The notes under the pieces were generated by a model. The model did no database searches. It was not told the origin of the DNA and worked only from the letters and a program-made list of their open reading frames with translations. Below, piece after piece: positions 22,001-34,195 of a DNA stretch of 64,000 nt. Source of the DNA: Closterium sp. Naga37s-1 (Eukaryota; Streptophyta; Zygnematophyceae; Desmidiales; Closteriaceae); the NCBI GenBank assembly GCA_947471745.1, contig CANJKZ010000396.1, forward strand, positions 232,001-296,000, given 5' to 3'. The position numbers and the translations under genes were made by a program. Each line of letters starts with the position of its first letter. Positions within the stretch are counted from its first letter, which is position 1.

Positions 22001-24183
22001 CCAGGTCCCCCCCCGGTAGACCCCCTCCCCCCTCAGGGTCCTGCCCCCTCAGGTGTATCCCAGGTAGACGCAGTCGAGCCTGTCGAGGTAGCTGTTGACT
22101 CTGGTGCTGCTAGGGGTACTGAGCCTGCGGGTGCCGGGTCTGGGGGTGCTGAGCCTGAGCGTGCGGAGCCTGGAGGTGCTGAGTCTGGGGGTGCTGAGCC
22201 TAGGGTTGCTGAGTCTGGGGGTGCGGAGCCTGAGGGTGCTGGGCCTGCTCGAGTGGAGCCTGGTGGTGCTGGGCCTGGAGGTCCTTCAGGTGCTTCGTCC
22301 CGGCGGGAGCTGCCCTCTCCCTAGGAGCTGCGTGAGTGGTTTGCTCGCCGCTGGAGTCGTGCTGCTGGAGCTGGTGGTGCTACCGGTGCTGGAGGTTCTG
22401 CGGCTGCTGGAGGTTCTGGAGCCACAGGTCCCGGAGGTGCTCGTACCGGCGGTACTGGAGCTGCTGGGCCTGGTGGTGCTGCTGGTGCTGGAGCTGGAGG
22501 TGCTGCTTGCGTAGGCGCTGCTGCAGGTACTACTGGAGCTGGTGCTGCTGCGTCTTCCGGTGGTCCTGCTGGAGCTGGCGCTGCTGGAGGTCTTAGCGCT
22601 GGAGGTGCTGCTGGAGCTGGTACTTCTGGGGGTGCTGGAGTTGGCGCTGCTGGAGCTACTGGGGGTGCTGCTGGAGCTGGTGGTACTGCTGGCGTTGGTG
22701 CTGACGCTGGGGGTGCTGGTGCTGTCCCTGCTGGTTCTGGAGGCGCTGCGCGGCCGCGGCCGTACTTCGTTCCGCTCCTTCAGCAGGTTCTTGGTCTCCC
22801 GCCTTCTACTGGTCCTGCTCCTTCCTTAGAGTGTCCACCGCCTGTCCAGTCCGAGTCACAGTTACAGCTCGCCTCCCCACTGCCTGCTCCTCCTCCCTAC
22901 ACTGGTCCTACTGGAGGTCTTGCTGAGCGTTGGAGCCTGAGTCTCGTCCTGCGTCGCCTGTTCGTGCTGGTCGCACTAGTCGTCGTGTTCCACGCCAGCG
23001 TCCTCCTGCGGTCCCGGGCATGCACCAGATGGCACTGCGTCCTTCCACTGCTCCACTGCGTGTCCCTTTGCCGTCTCCTCCTGCATCCTCTCTTCCTGCT
23101 CTTGCTGACCCGGAGTCTGACTCCCTTCGTGCTGCCAGTCCTACTGTCACGCGTCTCCTGGCTACTATTGTCACTGACCCTTCCTTTGAGTCCACTGCTG
23201 CGTCTGCCTTAGTTGCTGAGCTTGTCGACTTCGCTGCTCACTGTCGTCTAGACTACGCCGCGAGTCTTGTTGCTGAGTCTGAGTCTGTCTGTCCTCCGTC
23301 CGTCGGGGGTGAGTGTGCTCTTGGCACGGACGTCCTTGAGGACAGGCAGGAGGAGTTCCAGTGTTTTGCTGCTGCTTTACCTCATCTCGTGTCCATGCTG
23401 ATTGCCCCTGAGGGAGACCCGGATGCACCAGACATTCCGACTCCGCGCTCTTACGCAGAGGCGATAGAGGGTCCCTACTCCTCTCAGTGGCAGTCAGCCA
23501 TGGACGCAGAGATGGCTTCCTGGAAGTCCACAGGCACCTACGTTGACGAGGTTCCCCCACCTGGGGCGAACATCGTCAGTGGCATGTGGATTTTCAGGGT
23601 GAAGCGGCCGCCGGGTTCTCCGCCTATCTTCAAGGCACGTTACGTGGCTCGAGGCTTCAGTCAGCGGCAGGGAGTTGACTACTTTCAGACCTTCTCCCCC
23701 ACCCCGAAGATGACCACTCTTCGGGTGCTGCTGCACATTGCCGCTCAGCGCGACTACGAGCTTCACTCTCTTGACTTCAGCACTGCTTTCCTACAGGGCA
23801 GCCTGCACGAGAAGATCTGGCTGCGCCGCCCTCCTGGCTTCACTGGGTCGTTTCCTCCTGGTACCCAGTGGAGCCTCCGGCGGCCAGTCTACGGTCTCCG
23901 CCAGGCTCCCCGCGAGTGGCACGACACACCGAGGACTACGCTAGCGACTCTTGGGTTTGCTCCTTCTACTGCTGACCCGTCGCTGTTTCTACGCACCAAT
24001 ACCTCGCTGCCGCCGTTCTACATCCTCGTGTACGTCGACGACTTGGTCTTTGCTACTGCTGACACTGCTGGACTCGCCCACGTGAAGTCCGAGCTGCAGA
24101 AGAGACACACATGCACAGACCTGGGTGAACTACGCAGCTATCTTGGCTTGCAGATCACCCGGGACAGAGCACGGCGCACCATT
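19094..24183 (+). pseudogene. Copia C gag-pol region
   Basis: Same domain order as B. Gag has FEVWIDDLQLFLQC and YDAVVARYSSPAT, a long glycine-rich stretch around 19.9-20.06 kb and the C-x13-C-x3-H-x4-C motif near 20.2 kb. Integrase has MDVWGP and [10 protein letters not shown] has LDFSTAFLQG and LVYVDDLVF. Broken. The protein is close to B, so the two belong to one family that has hit the same transposon twice. Confidence 0.88.
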
Positions 24184-24239
24184 AGTCATTTGTTAGGTGC
24201 CTAAGAAATGCAGACCTGCAAGAGAATACATAGGGACAT

Positions 24240-25340
24240 AGACATGCGAACAAGGTGGGACGTCTTAAGCGGTGCATGTGCGCATGTCTCAACCGAGGCA
24301 GGTGTCTTTTGAGTCGACTCAAGACACATCAGTGCATCTACAGATTTGCAAGACTGATGCATAGGGACGTAGTCATGCGAACCAGCTGCATCCTCTCAAC
24401 CGGCGCATGCACGCATGTCTCAACCGAGGGAGGTCTCATCTGCTCAGCAAGTCAACACGTCGCCATTAATTCTCATGCTCTTGTCCCGAATGGCCTACCT
24501 ATTCTGGACAGCAAGCTGCGAGCAAGTGGTGCACGCGTGTTTCAGCTGAGGCAGGTGACATCTGTTGAATGTATCACCACGTTGCCTTGCCTTTAATTCC
24601 ATACACTTATCCCGTTGCCCGCTTGGCCTATTTACCCTGACCTGAACAGCAAGCCGCGAGCTAGCGGTGCAAATGCCTCTCAACCAAGGCAGGTGACATC
24701 TGCAGAGGTACAGGAGGCGGTTCTGATTCCGTGCGTGTGCGTGTCTGTCCCACATGGTTTGACCTACCCCACACAGCAAGCCGCGAGCAAGCAGCGGTGC
24801 AAACGCCTCTCAACCGAGGCAGGTGACATCTGCAGAGGCGCAGGAGGCAACTCTGATTCCGTGCCTGCACGTGTCTGGCCCACATGGTTTAACCTACCCC
24901 ACACAGCAAGCTACGAGCAAGCAGCGGAGCAAACGCGTCTCAGCCCAGGCAGGTGACATTTGCAGAGGCACAGGAGGCGGCTCTGAGGACGGCAAACAGG
25001 CTCATGGTTGCTCTGCCCTCGCCCTGCATGTGCAACCCAACCCAACCCAACCCTACACAGCAAGCTGAGAGCAAGCACAGCACGTGCGTCTCAGCCCAGG
25101 CAGGTGACGTCTGCAGAGGCACAGGAGGCGGCTCTGAGGGCAGCAGACAAGCTCATGGCTGCTCTGCCCTCGCACTGCATGTGCAACCCAACCCAACCCA
25201 ACCCAACCCTACACAGCAAGCTGAGAGCAAGCACAGCACGTGCGTCTCAGCCCAGGCAGGTGACATCTGCAGAGGCACAGGAGGCGGCTCTGAGGGCAGC
25301 AGACAGGCTCATGGCCGCCCTACCCTCCCCGTGCATATGC
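24240..25340 (+). repeat. Tandem array of an exon-like unit in the B3 gene (about 8 copies)
   Basis: The anchor caggtgacatctgcagagg and relatives recur at about 24299, 24430, 24552, 24690, 24820, 24950, 25101 and 25257, spaced 122-156 bp. Each copy looks like a 3' splice site (ctctcaaccgaggcag) followed by a short open stretch. In the later copies this reads VTSAEAQEAALRAADRLMAA, an alanine-rich helix. Copies become cleaner towards the right. Blocks of (aaccc)n lie inside the last units (25034-25053, 25185-25210). Confidence 0.82.
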
Positions 25341-26176
25341 AAGCACATCCACCCATCTCAGATGTCTGGCGGTTTCTGGCTGATTCGTGTCCCTCCATCG
25401 CCCTCCATCTCCCTGACACCTTCCGTTGCCTCGTGGAACGCTTTATCACTTCTTTCTTCATCAAAATCCAGCCACCCCAAATGTTCCGCGGTTTCTGAGG
25501 CGTCTCAGAAGAGGCCTGGCTCTTGCCTTGTCCAGCCGTCTTAAATGTCCGGCGTTTTCTGGCTGGTCCATCTCTTTCTGTCGTCGTGTCTCCTTTTTTC
25601 CCCTCCTTGTGTCATTTATCACTTGTCGCTTTGTCTTGTTTTTTCTCTCTCTCACTTGTCGTTTTCTGTCTCAGTTCTCGGTTTGACTTATCTCAATTAT
25701 TTTGTGTACACCCTAGTGGCACTGTCACTGATATAAGAGTAGAAGATGAAACTAGTGGGCAAAGATTACAAAAGCAAACAAAAAGCAAGAAACAAAAAAA
25801 CAAACTACCACGTACTCACGTGTTTGGATGTCTCAAACATTTCCGCAAATGGGTGTCACAGGGCCAAGAAGCACCTTACATTTACATAACTTGAAAAATC
25901 AACCGCACACAGAAGCAAACAAGCAGCACACAATAGTACCTCGAGGCAAAACAATTCAACAGCCACAATCCTGCTGTGCAGCCCAGAGTAATTGCATTAA
26001 GCAGACCGCACCACTCATATGGTGGAAGAATCTCTCTTCTTCCTCCATTCTTCCTCTCCCCTTTCCTCCTCGTCCGCAGGGCCTGAACAGAAGCTTCTGC
26101 ACGACACTCCTCCCTCGCAGCATAGCCACTCTCACTCTCAAATTCGACCCCCCACAAGGCACAGGGCATCCCAAGG
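25341..26176 (+). other. Degenerate B3 first-half copies and intron-like sequence
   Basis: The segment around SQMSGGFWL (25356-25382) recurs in decayed form at about 25477-25499 and 25541-25566. The remainder to 26176 is pyrimidine-rich and then A-rich (25780-25810) with no recognised coding sequence. Confidence 0.5.
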
Positions 26177-26499
26177 ATGACACCGGAGCCGATTCCTCGT
26201 GAGGTGACTTGTGAGTCGACTCAGAACTCACCTGATTTCAAGAGCAGCAGTGCACCAGCTGATCCAAAGGACACCTCTCAAGCCAGCAGCTATCTGAAGG
26301 ACAGCATTGGAGGAAAGGTAGATGGGGACGTGGACGGAAAGAGGAGAGACGTGAAATCAGACCAAAAACGGGCGAGGAGCGGAAACCAGGGGTCACATGA
26401 AGGGGGTTCGGAGGAGGGGGGGTTGCAGCAGCTGCTGGGGGAGGAGGGCGGTGATGGGGGGAGTGTATGCAGTGGGGGATGGCGAGTGGAAGGCCACCT

Positions 26500-27100
26500 A
26501 CCTGCCGCACAAGACGGGTCTGAGTGGTGGGTGGAGGGGCTTTGCACTGGACCAGGAGCTGGATGCAGGCAATGCTGTGGTGTTTGAGAAGATGGACCGA
26601 GATACACTCAAGGTATGCACGTGGGTGCAGTGCGGTGAAGGTGTAAACACTCAAGGTCAGGCGGGGTCGGGTTGGGGTATGATGGGGATGAAGCGGGGGT
26701 TTGGTATGGATCAAGAGCTGGATGCGGGCGATGCCGTGGTGTTTGAGAAGGTGGATTCGCTCACACTCAAGGTATGCATGTGGGTGCAGTGCGGTGCAGG
26801 TGTATACGTTTGAGGTCAGGCAGGGTTGGGTTGGGGTATGGTGGGTGTGAAGCGGGGATTTGCTCTGGATCAGGAATTGGATGCGGGCAACGCGTTGGTG
26901 TTTGAGAAGATGGATCGGGACACTCTTAAGGTACACATACCGGTGCAGTGCAGTGAAGCTGTATACATGTGTGGTTAGGTAAGGTTGGGTTGGGGCGTGA
27001 TGGGGATGAAGCGGGGGTTGGGTATGGATCAAGAGCTCGATGCGGGCGATGCCGTGGTGTTTGAGAAGGTGGACTCGCACACACTCAAGGTATGCATGTG
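26500..27100 (+). repeat. Four tandem copies of the B3 second-half exon, 159-bp period
   Basis: The DQELDAG coding stretch starts at about 26551, 26710, 26869 and 27028, exactly 159 bp apart. Each copy ends with ctcaag or cttaag before gta, a splice-donor-like junction. Copies read RGFALDQELDAGNAVVFEKMD, RGFGMDQELDAGDAVVFEKVD, RGFALDQELDAGNALVFEKMD and RGLGMDQELDAGDAVVFEKVD. The period is 53 codons, and copy 1 reads in frame through its intron-like part into copy 2. Only copy 1 carries the LSGGW segment. Confidence 0.88.
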
Positions 27101-27149
27101 TGGGTATGCTAGGTATGTTCGGTGGTGGGGGGACCATGCTAGGTATGTT

Positions 27150-27751
27150 TGGTGGTGCTGTTAGGAATTGTGAATTCACGCTCGCTTGGGTTGGGTCCAA
27201 GTGATACATGGGAGGTATGGATGTGACTTTTGACTGGATCCAGAAGTCATCTTAAATCCAGCCTTGCTCAAGCTGAGCCCAAGTGATGCAGAGGAGGTAT
27301 GGATGTGCGCTACTTGGTGAGCGAGGGCGATTTTGAGAATTCTCAAAATCAACCTCAAACAAAAGTGAGCGAGGGCCTGCTGGCGACCCGCGAAAGCAAG
27401 GATTGAAATGATGGCCCGATTCTTTTTGGCTCCCTACGAGGTTCTGTCAATGATGTGCATTATCTTCTGAAACGCAGGTTCACATCTTCAGAGCAGCAGA
27501 TTTCATCCCGTGTGCCTTCGAAACGAAGGTAATGGCAGGTTCACATTGACTCGATCCAGAAGCCACTTTGATGCATTCATCATCTGAAATGCAGGTTCAC
27601 TTCTTCAGAGCAGCATATTTTGTGTCATTTGCCTTTGGGCATTGTAACGAGGTGACTTTCGAGTCGACTCAAGGTCTCTTTTATGTTTTCACCATCTCCT
27701 GAGATGGTAGGTTCACATCTTCAAAGCAGGAGAGCTTGACAGGGGTTTATT
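27150..27751 (+). repeat. Repeated last-strand exon of the B3 gene
   Basis: Acceptor-like cag followed by gttcacatcttcagagcagc recurs at 27478, partly at 27535, at 27595 and 27711, and again beyond the nested elements at 40760 and, as ttggac, at 40874. The copy at 27478 reads VHIFRAADFIPCAFETK and ends at a gtaatg donor. A further pair of repeats (aagtgatgca...ggtatggatgtg) sits at about 27200-27310. Confidence 0.75.
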
Positions 27752-28185
27752 TGTTGGAAACAAGTAATTTGAACGCTTCTGTCATGTGTCGAAACACTAA
27801 GTCGTAAACGAGACGAAGCACAGCGAAGCATCGGCGAGTCAACACTTGGAGGTTGAGAAGTAAAGAAACCGCTGGAGGTTACGCGAAAGTCAAAGGTCAG
27901 CGACCTTTGACCTGACAAGTACAGCGCGACAGCAAGGACAAACAACTGACTCGCTATTGAGCAGTTGCCCGAGTCGTCACTGTATCGAACCGCAACAGCA
28001 GCAGTAAAACAGTTATTAGTTGCATCTTTTCATATTCCTTTTACTCTTATAAAAGCCTTGTATCTCTTTGATTAATCAATCTACTTTGCCCTCACGACTT
28101 ATCATTATACGCTTCCGCATTTACAACAAGTTCTACCCAGAGTTTAGCCTTGCAAAGATCCTAAGGGCTTTTTCTCAGCCCAGCA
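27752..28185 (+). repeat. Copia D 5' LTR (about 430 bp)
   Basis: Start fixed by similarity to 40696-40734 (TGTTGGAAACAAGTAATTT). End set by the primer-binding site tggtatgagagc at 28186. The exact last base is uncertain by a few positions. Confidence 0.7.
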
Positions 28186-29318
28186 TGGTATGAGAGCTAT
28201 CAGGGCAAACTCAACTATTTCAAAGACACCTACAACATCAGAAGGTATGGCAACACAGAAGGAGAGAAGCTCCTCTAACGGCTCTCCCAATACTACTCCT
28301 ACTCCACCTCCTGCCACTGGCCTACAGACAGAGGAGGGCACGGCAACAAGACCAGCAGCCAGGTCTACTGAAACTCCCGCAAATCGAGCCGCGGGCTTCG
28401 ACCCAAGCATGATGGAGAAGTTCTTTTCCTTCATGTCCTTCTACGAACAACATCAGCAAGGGGCACCTGCGCAGTCTAACAACAGCAACAACAACAACGA
28501 CGTGACACCGATGAGCCTCGACGGCTCATCCTACGTACAAAGAAACCAGCAACAGCAACCTACCTTCGCCCCGTACGAACCCCAGCGTGGTTCCGTCAGC
28601 TTCATGCCGCGCCAGCAGCCTTCACCTGAGCAAGAGAAGACATTGGACGCACTTCAAGTTCAGTTGCAGTTTGCGCACGTCCTAAAACTGCAAACGTCAA
28701 GACCATTCGACGGAAAGGATTTTTTTACCTGGTCATTCGAGTTCGAGCTGATGATGGAAGGCGTGCAGATTCTTGGCTTCTTCGACGGGTCTCTGCCATA
28801 CCCAACACACAGGACGTAATACGACAAGCAGCAGTACACATATCAGTCAATGATGGCATATACGATCCTACTGAGAAACAGAACTCCAAACCAGCAGCAG
28901 AACATTCGGTCTTACCGAGGATACGGGAACTCCACCGAGCTCGCGTACAACCACTTGAAGAACCTGTATTAGGCTACAGACAACGTCAATCAGAGTCGGT
29001 TAATGGCACAACTGACAACAGTGGAAATGAAACCGGGCGAAAAGGGAATGGCGTATATCAGTCGCTGTCGCGAATTGCGCGACAAACTCCTTCGATGTGA
29101 AGGGTCGATATCGGAAGACGCCTCCGTCACAGTTGTTATTGGCGGTCTTGGTCCTCACTGGCGCTCCACTCGCGCCATACTCCGAGCTCACGGGAAGATC
29201 TCCGAAGCAGCACTCTGCGCCGAAATTCATGCTGAGCAGCAAGACATGGACCTGCAAGAGGAGCGGCACAAAAAGTAAACGTCAGTACCCGAATTTGCAT
29301 TCCACACTCAACGGCGCT

Positions 29319-29414
<96 letters not shown>

Positions 29415-29427
29415 GCAACAACAACCG
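29319..29427. repeat. (ACA)n microsatellite in the copia D gag region
   Basis: Over 30 ACA triplets, nearly pure. Gives poly-Thr, poly-Asn or poly-Gln according to frame and a meaningless poly-Cys ORF on the minus strand. Confidence 0.95.
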
Positions 29428-32400
29428 GCATCAACCAAAACCCGTACCTCCGTTCTTTCATCTCTGCAAGACTTCAGGGCACCCTCGCACACACTGCCCG
29501 AATCGACAGCAATCAACGCCACCACAACGTCAACTTCGCCCTTCAAGCAGTCAGGTAGCGTCCACACAGGCGCACCCCACAAGCCAGCCGCAGTCTTCAA
29601 CAGCATCGCCAACACAATCTGCACAAGGAGCAAGAAACATCGTCAGCTGCATGGCAAGATTGACTGACTCCTGCATCACCGAGTCACCACCGCACTACTC
29701 ACCGGAAGAGCAACTCGACAACAGTACCCCACGCCGTGAGTCACTTCAACCGAACCCGACGTACGCAGCCATCGCTCAAAGCGAGCTGTCCGGGAAAGAC
29801 ACTTGGTTCTTGGGCAGTTGCTGCAGACAACATATGTGCTCTTCGGGTCGTTTTGTTCAACGAGAATACCAACTTCAACGCGAAGTTGTCATCACCGTCG
29901 CCAACAACCAGAACCTGCGCACACGACGACAAGGCGTGGTTCAACTTCAGTCACGGGAAACGAACGTGATACTACAGATGTCGAAGGTTTTAATAGCAGA
30001 AGGACTCGGCTACAACTAACTGAGCATCAGCCAGCTGATGACGAAAGGCATCCATCTCGAAGTAGACAGCACCACTCAGGAGTTTAAGCTGTACCACGGG
30101 AGAGGCGGAATTTACATCGGGAAGGCGGTCCTGAAGAATAACGTCTTCGTCCTCGACTTCGTTCCAGATTTAGGCAGCGCCGACAGCGACGGAATCGTGA
30201 CCTTCACCTCTTGGACGCACCCACCGGATCTTGATCCTGACTTCAGCTCGGAAGGCTTCTCGTATTCGCACACTATTCCTGAGGCAGAACGAACAAGAGC
30301 ATTAGCAACGATTCAACACTCGGCAGCAGCTGAGACAACATCGGCAGCAGTAGAGACAACACCGGCAGCAGCAGAGACAACGTCGGCAGCAGCAGGGACA
30401 ACATCGGCAGTAGCAGAGACAACACCAGCAGCAGCAGAGACAACATCGGCACCAATCGCGGGTCCTTCAACTGCACCAGCCCCAATCGACAACGACACTC
30501 CACCGACTCCTGCGCAGCAACTGAATCCAACACCACGAGAAGTCCATCGAAGCGCAAATTTCACCGCAGGCTTCTACTCCAACTCCGACTTATACCGTCG
30601 CTCACCCGGACATCGAGCTGGCGAAGATATCTGGAATGTACGAATGGGACACCCAAGCAACACAGTGTTAAACAACACAATTAGAGCAGGCGTGCTCGAC
30701 AAAGACTCGCTGCTTCTAACCAACGGAAGCGAACTTCGACGAGCTCGCGGAACGTGCTTTACCTGCCCAGCCGACTTACCACATCGGCCGTTTGTATCTC
30801 ATCACAACCTTAGTGCTCCAACTTACGCGCCTCTGGAGAAAGTGTACAGCGACATCCTGTATAATCGCAAACCTGGACAAGGAGCATACAGCTACACCAT
30901 CACGTTCATCGACGCCGCCACTCGCTATGTCTGGCATCTCAACCTTCCAAGCCACGACATGGCCTTCAAAGCCTTCATTGCCTGGCTCCCAGTAGCAGAA
31001 TGGGAATTGGGAGTTAAGCTAAAGAGCTTCCAGTCTGACGGGAGAGGAGAATACACCTCACAGAGGTTCAAGCAGTACTTGGCAGAGAGAGGAATCAAGC
31101 GCCTCATCTCTCTTCCCTACGCCCACCAACAGCAAGGCGTAGCAGAAAGGATGAACAGGACTCTCCAGAACACCATGCGCAAGCTGCTACGTGGCATGCG
31201 GCTACCCAACCACTAATGGCCCGAAGCAATGGACCACGCTGTCATGCTGCACAACTTGCTCTCGTCATCATCGCTCCCGAATAACGCATCACCGCACCTG
31301 CTGTGGACAGGAAAACAGTGCAGCACAAAAATGTTGAGAGTTTTCGGCTGCATGGTACAGTACCGACCCACATCTGCACGAGCCGGCCGATTCTCCCAAC
31401 GCGCACAGTGGGGTCTACACCTGGGCATTGAAAAGAATTATAATGCGTGGAAGATTTTTTACGTCCACTCATAGGAAACAGTAGCAGCACGTGATGTCAT
31501 TTTCCACGAGCGACTCACACTTCCGACGTACCTTGCCAACCTGGAAGAAGACCGGGACCCCACAGGTGGTTTTCATGGTGACCGAGCCTTCGCCTCGGCA
31601 GCAGACGAAGCTGACTGGGACGAGCAGAACGTGGATGAAGCCTCGGAGGAAGCCAGACCTCTCCCTTACTGCTCTGTCGACGTCCCAATGGATGACGAAA
31701 ATCCTCGCGAAAGCGTCAACGCCGAAGTATATTACTACTTCGCCGACAATGGTTACGTTACACCTGCAAGAGTCATCACCAACGAAGCAGAACGCATATG
31801 GCCCAATTTCATACCTGACCCAGAAGCGGGCGACGAAGCAGCTTATCCCGAGGACACGACACTTCCCCGCTACACACAGAGTGGCCTCCAGATACTCGGC
31901 CTCGTCACCGCGGTTTAGGGCACAGCGATTCCTAAGGAGCCTGCCACGGTTCAGCAGGCTCTGGGGGGGGAGCATAGGGAAAAATGGCGCGAAGCCATGG
32001 ACAAGGAGCTGAAAGTGCTGGAAGAACGAAACACCTAGAAAGTCGTCCCCATCGGCGTGGCACGCAACAAAACGGTACTCACCGGTACTCACCGTGTTAA
32101 AACAAAGGCAGACGGCACCATTGACAAGTTTAAGGCGCGCTGGGTCGTGCGCGGTTTCGACCAAGAGCACGGACGCGACTTCACCGAAACATTCGCTCCG
32201 GTCAGCCGACATATCTCATTGCGAATTCTCCTCGCAGTAGCCACCATGAAGAAGAAGGAGCTGCTGCGAATCGACGTCGCCAATGCATTTCTCTACGCAC
32301 CTGTTGACGCCGAAATCTTCGTCGAACTACCACACGGCTCCAACGGAGAGCCCAACCAAGTCTGTCAGCTGCTGAAGTCCCTGTACGGAATTAAACAGGC

Positions 32401-33507
32401 CCCAAGACTGTGGCAACAGTACTTGCACGCTAGACTCATCCGCATCGGATTCCGCCAACTACCGCACGACCAGGGCATGTACCGGTTCACGAAAGGCGAC
32501 GACTACATCTTACTGATTGTCTATGTAGATGACCTACTCTACATTGGTTCGACCGACAGCGTTACTACCTGGTTCGAAGGGGAGCTGCAGCAAGATCTTA
32601 CTCTCACAGTGTCATCGACCGTCACGCAATATCTCGGTCTCAACATTCAGGAAGAAGAAAGCGCAATCTACCTCAGCGCTGCGAAGTACGCCGACACCAT
32701 TGCCAAACGCTTCGGACTCACCCCAACCGCCATCTCAACGCCATACCGCTACACTACCAGAAATCACAGGGAAAGCTCCACTCCGCTCAAGCCCGCAGGC
32801 ATACGCGACTATCAGAGAAAGCCGGGATGCCTCCTCTTCGCAGCTGTTACCTGTCGTCCGGATCTATCATACTCTGCAAGCGAACTCGCCACCTACCTCA
32901 AGAAACCTGAAGAGGAACACCTGGCGGAGCTCGACCGCGCTCTTCACTACCTCGTCAGCACCCCAACGATCGGCCTAACCTATCACAAGAGCGGAACTAC
33001 AACGCCTAAGTTAATCGACTACGTCGACGTTGACCACGCTGGAGACTCTGACAACAGGCGCTCGCGCACCGGCTACATCTACCGACTCGAACCTATCGGA
33101 CCCATCTCATGGCAGTCGAGCAAGCAGGAGCTAATCGCCCTCTCCTCAGCTGAAGCAGAATATATCGCACTCCGCTCAACCACCAAAGAAGGACTATACG
33201 TTCGCGAAGTACTGGAAGAAGCGAAGCTGGCTCAGTTACCCAGCTTCTCTCTGTTCTGCGACAACCAGTCTGCAATTCGCATCGCGAACAAAAACGGATT
33301 CGCGAACAGGACGAAGCACATCGCCCTGCGATATTTCTTCGTGAAGGACGAGATCGAGAAATGAAGACTCGAGCTGTCATACTGCCCCACGTCCGAGATG
33401 GCAGCTGACTACTTGACCTAGAAGCTCGGAAAGCAGAAGTTCAAGTACTGCATGCTGCTGACTGGACAGAGCCACGTCACTAGCAGCGACACTCCAGAAG
33501 CGAAGGG

Positions 33508-33641
33508 TGTCAAATGATATATGTGCTATATATGCTTAGGCTGTAGTGGGGTAGCCAATATGGGGTACAGCCCCTATTAGGGTTTCATATTTGTACCCAT
33601 TTCTTTCATAGTTCAATCATTCCTGCTGCTAGATTCTTACA
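33508..33641 (+). repeat. Copia E 5' LTR (134 bp)
   Basis: TGTCAAATGA...TTCTTACA. Differs from 40554-40687 at three positions by eye. Core TTAGGGTTTCATATTTGTA. Confidence 0.93.
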
Positions 33642-33822
33642 TGGTATCAGAGCACTAGGTCCGTAGGACCGTTTTTTTTTTTTCAGGCCCACCTACCGTT
33701 GTGGTTACCACGCTACCCCACGTGTTGTCCTGCGCCTGCCTGCCTGCCTGCCTTGCCTAATGACGTGCTGCGCTGCGCGTGCCGTCCTGCAGCCCTCGCG
33801 CTGCCTATTGCTGCCCTAGGCC

Positions 33823-34195
33823 AGCGCGCCGCCCCTACAGGCCCGTAAGACCCGCGCGCCGCCCCTGCAGACTCGTAAGGCCCGTGCGCCGCCCCTGCAG
33901 GCCCGTCTTGCCCGCTAGCCGCCCCTGCAGGCCCGGCAGGCCCGCGAGCCGCCCCTGCAGGCCCGTCAGGCCAGAGCGCCGCCCCTGCAGGCCCGTAAGG
34001 CCAGAGCGCCGCCCCTGCAAGCCCGTCAGGCCTGCTAGCCGCCCCTGCAGGCCCGTCAGGCCCACTAGCCGCCCCTGCAGGCCCGTCAGGGCCGCTAGCT
34101 GCCCGTGCAGGCCCGTCAGGCCCGCTAGCCGCCCCTGCAGGCCCGTCAGGCCAGCAAGCCGCCCCTGCAGGCCCGTCAGGCCAGATCGCCGCCCC
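33823..34195. repeat. 30-bp minisatellite in copia E leader
   Basis: About twelve copies of gccgcccctgcaggcccgtc plus a 10-bp variable end, at strict 30-bp spacing from about 33830. Further GC-rich repeats follow to about 34690 (tcgcgttcgctgcccgcg type, then tgcagcagctgccgcggagc type). Confidence 0.92.

Larger units (their letters stand above)
18030..24183 (+). mobile_element. Copia element C, 3'-incomplete
   Basis: Ty1/copia element close to B in sequence but on the opposite strand. 5' LTR at 18030-18153, primer-binding region aggtatagagc, GC-rich leader, gag from 19094 (MASPNVFTFD), protease near 20.6 kb, integrase 21.05-21.95 kb, Glu-Pro-Gly-Gly-Ala linker 22.1-22.8 kb and RT 23.4-24.18 kb. 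No RNase H end or 3' LTR was found before unrelated sequence starts at about 24184. Broken in several places. It interrupts the Helentron helicase at Walker A. No target duplication can be read because the right end is absent, and with only one LTR its age cannot be estimated. Confidence 0.9.

Noticed and set aside
25034-25210. Interstitial telomere repeat
   Set aside because: The unit is AACCC, not the plant TTTAGGG type, and it is too short.
26238-27209. 323-residue minus-strand ORF with repeated LLKHH motif
   Set aside because: Antisense of the 159-bp B3 exon array; the plus strand has the recognisable B3 residues and splice donors.
29136-29633. Minus-strand ORF with a long poly-cysteine run
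   Set aside because: It is the antisense of the ACA microsatellite in the copia D gag region.
33823-34195. CRISPR-like regular array of 30-bp repeats
   Set aside because: Units are contiguous without unique spacers, GC-rich, and lie in the leader of a copia element in a eukaryote.
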